Assembly (NCBI RefSeq): GCF_000466385.1
Contig: NZ_KE952677.1
Location: forward strand, 1 to 45,536
Length of the DNA: 45,536 nt
Direction of reading: 5' to 3'
Source: Aneurinibacillus aneurinilyticus ATCC 12856
GTDB taxonomy: Bacteria; Bacillota; Bacilli; Aneurinibacillales; Aneurinibacillaceae
The notes below the pieces were generated by a model, which saw nothing but the letters and a program-made list of their open reading frames with translations, made no database searches and was not told where the DNA came from. Both the position numbers and the translations under genes were made by a program. Positions 7,926-15,432 of this stretch are shown piece by piece; position 1 is the first letter of the stretch, and each line of letters begins with the position of its first letter.

Positions 7926-9115
7926 GGAAGATCTCCTTTCAATAGGTCTTCATAGGCAGAAAGTGGGCGGACTTCAACGGAATAAGAAGAGGCGGAAATA
8001 ACGGCTGGTATCCGTTGTTTTGGTCTCTTTTTTTCTTTTGAAGGAAAATAGACAACATTTTCGTTTAACTGTATTTTTTCTCCTTTATGAAATAAAAAGA
8101 TATCTCCTGACAGATTTTCTTTCACTAAAATCTCAGCTCCGACGTAGGTAAGTGGTACCCTCCAGGTTTCTCCTTTATAAGAAAAAGTGCCGTCTAAGTG
8201 TACTTTTCTGTAAGACTTATAACTTGTATCATATCGTGGCATTTCTAGGATTGAATGAAGCTCTTCCTTTAGCCAAAGTTCTTGAGGAACTGCATTAGTG
8301 GTCGTGTTGATCTTCCGATTTCCAACAGAGTCTAACCAACGTAGTAATTGCTGATTTAGATCCTCAAGAGATGAGAATGTAACGCTGTGAAAGAAGTTGT
8401 TAGCGATAAATTGAATAGCTCGTTCAACCTTTCCCTTTGTTTGTGCTCGGTATGGTTTACATGCTCTTGGGAAGAACCCGTAATAGTTAGCAAAGTCTAG
8501 GAACGCTTCGTTCCACTTGACTTGTCCTGCCTCTCGGCCGTCCATTATCGTTCTCATATTATCGAATAAGATTTTCCTCGTTACACCTCCAAAATACTCA
8601 AACGCATCAGCTAGACAATCTAGCAAGTGCTCTCGATCTTGACTAATAGTGAAGCGAGCATATTTCATTCGGGAATAACTTAGAATAGCAACAAACATGG
8701 ATAGTTGGACTCGCTCTCCAGCGATGATATACTCACCAACATGCTTCCAATCAACTTGCATTTGTTCGCCAGGAACAGTCTCATATCGTATTGTTTGTCT
8801 GCTCTTTTTCTGAACCCGAAAGGGTTGCATAAAGTCTTTTAGGATCGTTCTGCCACCTTGATATCCCTGTTGTTTAATTTCTCGCAGAAGAACCTCGCTG
8901 TTTAGCACCTCATCTTCCCGCATCCTACGTAGTATGTAATTTTTATATGGGTCAAGTTTGCTGTTTCGAGTGCGTGGTTTTCTTGTTGGAGCCTCTCCAT
9001 TTAAATATTTCCGAACCGTTTTGCGATCGATCTCTAACTTCTTAGCAATATCTGAAATCGACATGCCACGGGCGAAAAGGTCCTTAATCAATAAATAATC
9101 CCCCTTAGTAATCAA
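7922..9115 (-). CDS. istA: IS21 transposase IstA
   Basis: 397 residues. The N-terminal helix-turn-helix (GMSISDIAKKLEIDRKTVRK) is followed by a DDE integrase core: Asp in GEQMQVDWKHVGEY, Asp in KILFDNMRT, and Glu in AQTKGKVERAIQF. A C-terminal beta-rich DNA-binding part follows (YKGETWRVPLTYVG). It cuts and joins IS ends with help from IstB. It is full-length and looks active. The ATG at 9115 is preceded by GGAG (AGAGGAGCTATGG). Confidence 0.95.
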   Translation of the reverse strand: MITKGDYLLIKDLFARGMSISDIAKKLEIDRKTVRKYLNGEAPTRKPRTRNSKLDPYKNYILRRMREDEVLNSEVLLREIKQQGYQGGRTILKDFMQPFRVQKKSRQTIRYETVPGEQMQVDWKHVGEYIIAGERVQLSMFVAILSYSRMKYARFTISQDREHLLDCLADAFEYFGGVTRKILFDNMRTIMDGREAGQVKWNEAFLDFANYYGFFPRACKPYRAQTKGKVERAIQFIANNFFHSVTFSSLEDLNQQLLRWLDSVGNRKINTTTNAVPQELWLKEELHSILEMPRYDTSYKSYRKVHLDGTFSYKGETWRVPLTYVGAEILVKENLSGDIFLFHKGEKIQLNENVVYFPSKEKKRPKQRIPAVISASSYSVEVRPLSAYEDLLKGDLP

Positions 9116-9206
9116 CTTCCATAGCTCCTCTCAAGTAGACTATGGTTTATTCTAAGTGGGGAATTTTATTTCGGCTATATTGGGGATTTTAACACCGGCT
9201 TTAACA

Positions 9207-9562
9207 ACGTTGTAGCTTAAATGAAAGTAACATGAAGTGACAGCTACCTTTCGAATGAAAAGATAAATCCACTCCGAATAGTGTACGGATTTAACGGCTT
9301 CCATGAATCGATTTCATAGGAAGGAACTACAGCGTTTCCACATGCCTCATCCGTGTCGTTCGATTCGTTTTCTAAATTTAAAAGGAGCCAACCCCCTAGT
9401 ATTATCAAGGGTTTTTGGCTCCTTTTTGTCTAACGTTCGATCACACTTCGATTATTCAAAGCTCTTTATTTTAATCTGATTGTCTCTATCATATGCGTTC
9501 ACTTATCCGCCTGTCCTTCCGTAAATCGTGCTGGCGCATGCGTAGGCAGGTGACAGTCTGTT
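9207..9562. other. gap: end of biosynthetic operon, terminator and repeat copy A
   Basis: About 356 bases between IS21 and the threonine-aldolase-like gene. It holds the stem-loop at 9380-9426 and, from there to about 9520, a block recognisably similar to 43800-43945 (shared TTATCAA, GATCACACTTC-like and ATGCG-x-x-x-ACTTATC-x-x-CCTG strings). No coding frame with a ribosome site was seen. Confidence 0.5.
9380..9427. terminator. intrinsic terminator, bidirectional
   Basis: An 11-bp stem (AAAAGGAGCCA at 9380-9390 pairing with TGGCTCCTTTT at 9416-9426) with an internal CCCCCTA/AAGGG pairing. T-runs flank both sides. It lies about 135 bases after the stop of the last gene of the biosynthetic operon (9563) and is the likely operon end. 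Confidence 0.75.
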
Positions 9563-10627
9563 TCAACTATCTTGACACAAGTCCATAGGACCGCTTCTCA
9601 TCACGCGTCCAATGATGTCTAATGCACAATCAATGTCTCTTTCAGTAATTCCAGAGTGTGTAACAGCTCGAATTCGTCCATGTCCGAGTTCAGCTACATG
9701 AACACCTTCGTGGAAAGCAGATCTTACAAATGTCTGCCACGTAAACCTCGGGTCAACGATTCGGAAAAAAACCATATTCGTTTCCACTTCATCGACGTTA
9801 CATTCAATCCCTTCCACCTTATTCAACCCTTCGGCCAATCGTCTGGCATTTGCATGGTCATCTGCAAGACGATTGACCATATTGGTAAGGGAAAATAATG
9901 CTGGTGCGGCAATTACTCCAGCCTGGCGCATTCCTCCGCCCAACATCTTGCGGATACGGTAGACTTTTTCAATAAACCGTTCACTTCCAAGGACCATCGA
10001 ACCGATCGGTGCCGAGAGCCCTTTGGATAAACAAAATTGAAGCGAATCGGCATGTTGGGCAATTTCTGAAACAGGTACATCGAGGGCAAGCGCCGCATTA
10101 AATATTCGGGCGGCATCCATATGTAAAGGTAAATGCTTGCTCTCGGAAAACGCTTTTACCTCTGCCAAATAGTCAAGTGGCAATACTCGTCCACCCTTGC
10201 GATTGTGTGGGTTCTCCAGGCAAATCAAAGACGGCAATGCAAACTGTGGATCACTGGCGTCGTCTGGAAAAGCTTTCTCCAAGTCTGCAATTCGTAGTCT
10301 CCCGTCAGATTGTGTCGGGATTGGCTCGTACATGATTCCACCGCAAACAACTGCCCCTCCTGCTTCATAAATGTAAATATCCGTCTCATCCCCGACAAGC
10401 ACCTTTGAACCTCTTGGACAATGTGCCATCAGAGAGGCCAGATTTGCCATCGTGCCACTAGGCATCAGAATAGCTGCGTCTTTTCCCAACATTCGTGCTG
10501 CGAGTGTTTCAAGTTCTTTGACAGTTGGGTCCTCACCGTAAACGTCATCACCGAGCACAGCTGTTGGTATCACTTCCAACATTTCTTTCGTTGGCAATGT
10601 AAAAGTATCACTGCGCAGTTCAATCAT
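9563..10627 (-). CDS. threonine-aldolase-like PLP enzyme
   Basis: 354 residues, normal for low-specificity L-threonine aldolases. Fold-type I PLP motifs are visible: the Gly-rich ILMPSGTMANLASL, the Asp/Arg pair in LHMDAARIFNA, and the Schiff-base lysine in QFCLSKGLSAPIGS. Such enzymes interconvert glycine plus an aldehyde and a beta-hydroxy amino acid. In this operon it could make or recycle a beta-hydroxy amino acid (Thr, allo-Thr or an unusual one), or degrade a surplus; which is not visible. The ATG overlaps the ATP-grasp stop (ATGA), so it is translationally coupled and the last gene of the operon. A primary-metabolism role is possible but the coupling argues for the pathway. Confidence 0.85.
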   Translation of the reverse strand: MIELRSDTFTLPTKEMLEVIPTAVLGDDVYGEDPTVKELETLAARMLGKDAAILMPSGTMANLASLMAHCPRGSKVLVGDETDIYIYEAGGAVVCGGIMYEPIPTQSDGRLRIADLEKAFPDDASDPQFALPSLICLENPHNRKGGRVLPLDYLAEVKAFSESKHLPLHMDAARIFNAALALDVPVSEIAQHADSLQFCLSKGLSAPIGSMVLGSERFIEKVYRIRKMLGGGMRQAGVIAAPALFSLTNMVNRLADDHANARRLAEGLNKVEGIECNVDEVETNMVFFRIVDPRFTWQTFVRSAFHEGVHVAELGHGRIRAVTHSGITERDIDCALDIIGRVMRSGPMDLCQDS

Positions 10628-11877
10628 GATAATCCCTCCCCTTCGTCAGGAACTTTCACTCGAATTTTTATGGTATCGATAGCCCGTTGAAGTAACGTAA
10701 TTGTCTGCTCAACCGAATCGCTATGGACGATGACATGACCCATCCGGTGAAAAGCATTTTGCGGTGGTTGAATTTGATCTCCTGGCTTTACGGTAATGTG
10801 TGCGCTTTTTACGCCAGGTAAATGCCGCGCTGCTTCCAAACCCTCGATATCCATAATCGTCCCTGCTTCCTTTGACATCAAAAACTGGATACCCGCAATA
10901 CCGTTATTCTCGTTATTCAATTGAGGTGGCATCCCTGTCGCGCATAGAATCTGTTGCTTCAACATATCAACGCCACTCGTCAAGCGTATCAGTTCAGGGA
11001 TCATACCTCCTGCTAAGCGAGCGTTGATTTCTATAATTTGCGGTCCTGTTGATGTCACTTTTACTTCCGTATGGGTTGCTCCTTGTTGAATCCCAATCAC
11101 CTTGAGTGCTTGGCGGACTGACGATTCAATCTCTTTGGCCAAATCTGCCTGAATAGGAGCCGGGAACAAATGACGTGATTCGACGAAATAGGGGAGTCCA
11201 TGCAATGATTTTTGCGTGATCCCAATGCAGGTCGTTTGGCCATTCCTCGTTAACATCTCTACACTAAATTCAGGATCATCCAAATATTGCTCGGCAAGTA
11301 CAACTCCTGAATTTTTTTGCCCACGCATATTATAGGCATTTGAAAAAATAGTAGCCGCATGCTGTCGGGCTTGTTCAAGCGTGTGGACCAGCATAACATT
11401 GTTGGACCCGCTATCGTCAGCTGGCTTCAAAACACACGGAAATCCGATCTCGCTTACAGCGGCTTCCACCTCTTTGATTGAGTGTATTAGTGAAAAAAGT
11501 GGTTGACGGATGTTGGCTTCAGAAAGGCATTGACGCATGAATCCCTTGTTTCGAGCTTTTTGAATGGCTTCAATCGGATTTCCGGGTAATTGGTATCGAA
11601 TCGTCAGTTCAGCGACAGTTTCCAGATAATAATCACTCGTGGTCAGGATTCCACATATGTTCTCTTTTATAACGTGTTTTTCAATCGTCTGTTGCAAAGC
11701 TGCCAAATCGTTTGTATCACAAACGATAACTTGGCAACCAGTTTCTGCAAGTCCTTTGTAACGCTTAGGATTGCTAGTAAAAAAGAGTGGCATCAAGTCC
11801 ATAGAAGCAGCTATTTGCAAAGCAGTCATTCCGGTTCCTGTTGTGTTTGATTCTATAAAAAGCAGTTGATTCGACAC
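10624..11877 (-). CDS. ATP-grasp ligase
   Basis: 417 residues, GTG start at 11877 overlapping the upstream stop by one base. The N-terminal pre-ATP-grasp domain (about 1-100) is followed by the ATP-binding region with FPCVLKPADDSGSNNVML, then a metal-binding IIEINARLAGGMIPEL, and a C-terminal domain. It belongs to the carboxylate-amine ligases that form an acyl phosphate and join it to an amine (family knowledge). It is not close to biotin carboxylase or D-Ala ligase by eye; it resembles standalone ligases in natural-product loci. It probably joins an amino acid made by its neighbours to another acid or amine. The substrate is unknown. One-base and four-base overlaps on both sides show it is part of the precursor cassette. 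Confidence 0.85.
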   Translation of the reverse strand: MSNQLLFIESNTTGTGMTALQIAASMDLMPLFFTSNPKRYKGLAETGCQVIVCDTNDLAALQQTIEKHVIKENICGILTTSDYYLETVAELTIRYQLPGNPIEAIQKARNKGFMRQCLSEANIRQPLFSLIHSIKEVEAAVSEIGFPCVLKPADDSGSNNVMLVHTLEQARQHAATIFSNAYNMRGQKNSGVVLAEQYLDDPEFSVEMLTRNGQTTCIGITQKSLHGLPYFVESRHLFPAPIQADLAKEIESSVRQALKVIGIQQGATHTEVKVTSTGPQIIEINARLAGGMIPELIRLTSGVDMLKQQILCATGMPPQLNNENNGIAGIQFLMSKEAGTIMDIEGLEAARHLPGVKSAHITVKPGDQIQPPQNAFHRMGHVIVHSDSVEQTITLLQRAIDTIKIRVKVPDEGEGLS

Positions 11878-12908
11878 TATGCATATACCCCCGTAACATC
11901 AACATAAGACCATGAATGGGCAATTGTTCCTGGTTGAATCTGCTTTGGCTCCATGGGCAAATGCATGCTTTGAAGCCCTCTTTCAACGCGATATGAAACA
12001 TTATAAATTGTGTCTACGTAACGATCGCCACGATCAGGCAAAATAGCCACAATTTTTGTTCCTGGCATCGACTGTCTACTTACCCATCTAGCTACAGCGT
12101 AAACAGATCCAGAAGAATTACCTGCAAATATCTGCTCGTTTCTAGCTAATTGCAATGTAGCTGCAAACGCTTCTTCATCGTTCAACCAGTGGACTTCGTC
12201 GATAAGTTTGTGATTTACATTAGAAGGAACTAGCGAATTGCCAAGTCCCCCTTGCAGACGGCTCGGGCGGTCAGGTTGACCAAAAATTACACTGCCGGTT
12301 GCGTCAACAGCAACTACTTTTAATTTTGGATTCGTTATTTTTAGTTCCCAGGCTGTGCCTGACAAAGAACCTCCGCTGCCAACCGCTGCCACAAGCACGT
12401 CCACTTGTCCCAGATCTGCAATCAATTCCTGAGCCAATCCGGCATAAGCCCGCGGATTTTCCGGATTCTCATATTGCCTGGGCCAATAAGCTCCCGGATA
12501 CTCTTTCATCAATTCTTGTAAACGTTCCAAACGCGTACTTTGCCACCCCTGTGCTCCCATCTTGTCGACCACATGCACCTTACAGCCAAGAGAGGTTAAC
12601 TTGGCGAGAGTAATGGAATCTATCCGCGGATCTGTAACGATGTGCACATCATGCCCTAGATACCTGCCAACTAGTGAAACACCACAAGCCATCGTACCAG
12701 ACGAACTCTCAATGATGGGAGCACCTTCTTCGAGAATGCCTGATTTTTTCGCTGACAGAATCGCTTGTTTTGCTACTCGATCCTTCATTCCGAATGGATT
12801 CATAAGTTCCAATTTGGCGTAAACCTCTCCCGCTGCACGCTCCTCATTTAACAGAATACGTACGAGAGGTGTATTTCCTATTGCATCCAATATACTTGCA
12901 CAAAACAT
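11877..12908 (-). CDS. SbnA/cysteine-synthase-like PLP beta-replacement enzyme
   Basis: 343 residues, fold-type II PLP family. The Schiff-base Lys lies in NPFGMKDRVAKQ; the substrate loop is ESSSGTMACGVSL; the phosphate-binding loop is AAVGSGGSLSGTAWE. Further on, VDATGSVIFG and ILPDRGDRYVDTIYN strongly recall SbnA, which joins O-phosphoserine and glutamate in 2,3-diaminopropionate synthesis, rather than housekeeping CysK. The expected reaction is loss of phosphate from an O-phospho beta-hydroxy amino acid and attack by an amino acid amine. Next to a PduX-like kinase and a lyase of the fumarate-releasing superfamily, the likely nucleophile is aspartate; this is inference. GAGAGGAGC lies just before the ATG at 12908. 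Confidence 0.85.
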   Translation of the reverse strand: MFCASILDAIGNTPLVRILLNEERAAGEVYAKLELMNPFGMKDRVAKQAILSAKKSGILEEGAPIIESSSGTMACGVSLVGRYLGHDVHIVTDPRIDSITLAKLTSLGCKVHVVDKMGAQGWQSTRLERLQELMKEYPGAYWPRQYENPENPRAYAGLAQELIADLGQVDVLVAAVGSGGSLSGTAWELKITNPKLKVVAVDATGSVIFGQPDRPSRLQGGLGNSLVPSNVNHKLIDEVHWLNDEEAFAATLQLARNEQIFAGNSSGSVYAVARWVSRQSMPGTKIVAILPDRGDRYVDTIYNVSYRVERGLQSMHLPMEPKQIQPGTIAHSWSYVDVTGVYA

Positions 12909-12932
12909 GATCAGTGCTCCTCTCTTAATCTG

Positions 12933-13880
12933 CTAGACTAATGGTTGACCATTAATTGTGTTTTTTCTGCCAGGAACGATTGATTTCTGATCTGCACTCC
13001 ACGAATGAAAAATCATAACATCACCATCGAGTTCCTGCATCGCCTCAGAAGCAGCCGAAATCTGATTCCAATAGTCAACTCTTTCAGGTGATAGGAGGAT
13101 GCCGATAAAGGTTCCACTATGGGCAATGACAATACCAAGCCCCCGCACTTTCTCGCAGATCGACATGACATCGTGAAAAAACTTATTTTGTCGAATCTTC
13201 TGGTTCATTCTAGCACTCTGCGTCGATACTACGCCAATTGTATGTATATCGCCTGTGCGGACAGCATGTGATAAGGTATCGAGAAGCTCGTCATAGATTT
13301 GTTTCTCTCCATCACTGAACCGTTTTGGCAGTTTGTTAAATTCAACAGTGTCTACCTCGCCACCTTCATCAATTCCTAGGATCGTCAACGGTGGGAGTTG
13401 TCCAAGAAATTCACGTAACTGAACCTTGCGATGGTAAAATGACACCACCCCTTCGTACATCACACCGTCTGTTGGCTCGACTTGCTTGAGAAAGAATTGT
13501 ATTTGTTCCGGTGTAAAATTGAACCCGAAACAATCGTCGAGTGCACGTACTGTCGCTACTAAATCTGCTGATGAACTGGCCAATCCCTTACCAATCGGAA
13601 TTTCTCCTTTAATTTCCAATATTCCGCCTGGTTCGATACCATAGTGATTAAGTATAAGAAGGGTAAGCGCCATGGATTTTTTTTTTGTACTCGGAGATAC
13701 CATGATTTCTCGCATACTGGGGTGATGTATAAACTTTGCCACTGCGTACCTTTGGATGGGTAAAGTGACTAAAAAGTCATCTCCATTGCTTCCGACACCT
13801 TGGAGGAGTTCTCCAAATGTTCCAAATGATTGCCCTTCGCCACCTCTGATCATAGAGTGTTTAGAGTGTAACCCTTCCAT
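12933..13880 (-). CDS. GHMP kinase, PduX-like L-threonine kinase
   Basis: 315 residues from the ATG at 13880. A longer frame to 14015 would overlap the lyase by 130 bases, while GGAGGAGGTG ends four bases before this ATG. Signatures of PduX-type kinases: GTFGELLQG at the N-terminus, the GHMP ATP loop PIGKGLASSSAD (about 115-126), QVEPTDGVM, and GGEVDTVEFN. PduX makes O-phospho-L-threonine from L-Thr and ATP (for cobalamin). Here no cobalamin gene is near; the product would suit the neighbouring SbnA-like synthase, which uses phosphorylated beta-hydroxy amino acids. Substrate Ser versus Thr is not decidable by eye. The ribosome site lies within the end of the upstream lyase gene, so the two are co-translated. 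Confidence 0.85.
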   Translation of the reverse strand: MEGLHSKHSMIRGGEGQSFGTFGELLQGVGSNGDDFLVTLPIQRYAVAKFIHHPSMREIMVSPSTKKKSMALTLLILNHYGIEPGGILEIKGEIPIGKGLASSSADLVATVRALDDCFGFNFTPEQIQFFLKQVEPTDGVMYEGVVSFYHRKVQLREFLGQLPPLTILGIDEGGEVDTVEFNKLPKRFSDGEKQIYDELLDTLSHAVRTGDIHTIGVVSTQSARMNQKIRQNKFFHDVMSICEKVRGLGIVIAHSGTFIGILLSPERVDYWNQISAASEAMQELDGDVMIFHSWSADQKSIVPGRKNTINGQPLV

Positions 13881-13884
13881 TTTG

Positions 13885-15375
13885 TCACCTCCTCCGCTCG
13901 GAGTACCTGTTTGTAAGGGTAAACTCCGCTTTCTTCCATTGAATTCTTTGCGCTTCTCGCTCTTGCTCTTGGATATATAGCAGGGTCTTGACTTGATCCG
14001 GATGAGTGGAGCCAAGCGTCTTTTTGCTATGAAGACTCCGTGTCACATCGCACACCTCCTGCAGCTCCTCTTCTAATAAAGTAACTTCGTACCCTTCAGC
14101 ACGGCAGATCTCTTGCAAGTAGTTTGCATCTACTTCCGTTGCTCTCCGTCCACGCTGCATCATGCCAACAATATAGCGCCCCGCCAGCGCTTGCGCCATA
14201 CGATAGGGAATCCCGCCACGCAGCGACAACTGATTCGCGATAGAAAAACCACCAAAAAACTCATTGGTACATATTTCATACATGCGTTCCTCCTGAAACT
14301 GGAGGTGTTCCATGACAGACGTATACAAGCGTAGCAGGGTTTTCATATGATTGATCATAGTAGCAAAGTTGTTTCCGCCTTCTTTTGCTGTTTCAACAAG
14401 GTTCGTGAAAGGGGTATTGCGCTGCGCAACGGCAAAATCGAGATAGTAAGCAGTTATATGTGCAGTCTTTCCACGAATCCGCTCTAATACTGGAAAATTT
14501 TTTTTCTGAGGCATAGCCGATGAGATCCCCGACAACTGATCGGGCAAATCAATCAGCCTGTACTCGCTGCTTCCCCAGTTGATCAGATCGGTAACAAATC
14601 TGCTTATGGAAACGGACAAATTCGATAGTTCCGCTCCGATCTGAATCATCCAGTCCTTAGAAGCAACGCTAGTTAACGCGTGGCGACATGGTCTTAAAAA
14701 GCCTAAACGTTCCGCCAAAGCTTCGCGATCCCACTCCAATTCAAGCCCTGCCATCGCACCAGACCCGAGCGGACACTCATTCAATTCATCGAACAAATGA
14801 AGCAGGTGCTTGATTGACTTTCCAATTTGCTCGTTCACCGCAGCGAAATAAAATCCTGGTGTGATAATTTGCGCCGGTTGATAATGCGTATATCCAGGCA
14901 TAGGCATATCCATCGTTCGAATCGCTTGAGTTTGTATTGCGTCAGACAACTGGAGCAGCTCACCGACAATGTCAAGCAACTGTTTTCGCGCAAACATAAC
15001 TTGCGCTGTGGCCTGGACATCATTTCGACTGCGGTCTACATGCCAAGCCTCAGCACGATGTGTCAGTCTCGTTTCTACATATTTTTCGATGGCAAAGCAA
15101 ATATCTGACATATTCGATTCGGATTCCGCTACAATCGTATTCTTGTTGATCTGGTCCAAATAAGATAAAATTTCTTCTGAAGCTTCTTTAGTAATAAGAC
15201 CGAGCCGCTTATATTCTGAGATCATCGCCATCTCGATCTGCAAGTAGAATGGTAGTAAGTGCTCGAGTTCATAATCAAACTGTGGTTGCAATACCATTTC
15301 GTGTAACAATTTGCTTGGAGAATCCTTTATCCGACCAGTCAAAACCATTGGAACTCTTTGTGTTTCTTGGTTCAT
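13885..15375 (-). CDS. argininosuccinate-lyase-family enzyme
   Basis: 496 residues. Superfamily motifs are clear: WHVDRSRNDVQATAQ, PGYTHYQPAQIITPG with the catalytic His, and the signature loop SSAMPQKKNFPVLERIRG. Members eliminate fumarate from N-succinyl-type adducts. A housekeeping ArgH normally sits with argG; this one sits between NRPS and kinase genes. ASL homologues occur in 2,3-diamino acid pathways (Pac17 of pacidamycin is the case I recall). Predicted role: split an aspartate adduct made by the SbnA-like enzyme, leaving the amine on the beta carbon and freeing fumarate. GGAGG lies seven bases before the ATG. The C-terminal 60 residues run longer than the core fold needs and are rich in Arg and Glu. 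Confidence 0.87.
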   Translation of the reverse strand: MNQETQRVPMVLTGRIKDSPSKLLHEMVLQPQFDYELEHLLPFYLQIEMAMISEYKRLGLITKEASEEILSYLDQINKNTIVAESESNMSDICFAIEKYVETRLTHRAEAWHVDRSRNDVQATAQVMFARKQLLDIVGELLQLSDAIQTQAIRTMDMPMPGYTHYQPAQIITPGFYFAAVNEQIGKSIKHLLHLFDELNECPLGSGAMAGLELEWDREALAERLGFLRPCRHALTSVASKDWMIQIGAELSNLSVSISRFVTDLINWGSSEYRLIDLPDQLSGISSAMPQKKNFPVLERIRGKTAHITAYYLDFAVAQRNTPFTNLVETAKEGGNNFATMINHMKTLLRLYTSVMEHLQFQEERMYEICTNEFFGGFSIANQLSLRGGIPYRMAQALAGRYIVGMMQRGRRATEVDANYLQEICRAEGYEVTLLEEELQEVCDVTRSLHSKKTLGSTHPDQVKTLLYIQEQEREAQRIQWKKAEFTLTNRYSERRR

Positions 15376-15432
15376 TATGTTCCTCCGTCTTCTGCTTTCT
15401 AAGGTAAGCTTCCAGGATTACCTGTCAAACGA

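Larger units (their letters stand above)
7118..9206 (-). mobile_element. IS21-family insertion sequence
   Basis: An approximately 2.09-kb element with imperfect terminal inverted repeats. The left end starts TGTCAAGGCCGAACTGAAAT; the right end, read inwards on the minus strand, starts TGTTAAAGCCGGTGTTAAAA. Each end then repeats blocks like ATTCCCCA and TTCCCCACTT, as expected for IS21 ends with multiple transposase sites. Inside are istA and istB, overlapping by ATGA. No target duplication is evident at the proposed borders (left flank ends CACAGA, right flank begins ACGTTG), so either the borders are a few bases off or a later rearrangement removed one side. Confidence 0.9.

Noticed and set aside
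11877-12908. housekeeping cysteine synthase
   Set aside because: The VDATGSVIFG and DRGDRYVDTIY strings and the operon context resemble SbnA more than CysK.
13881-14015. 45-residue N-terminal extension of the GHMP kinase
   Set aside because: It lies entirely in the lyase gene; a strong ribosome site precedes the internal ATG at 13880.
13885-15375. housekeeping argininosuccinate lyase of arginine synthesis
   Set aside because: No argG or other arginine gene is near, and it is embedded between NRPS and kinase genes.
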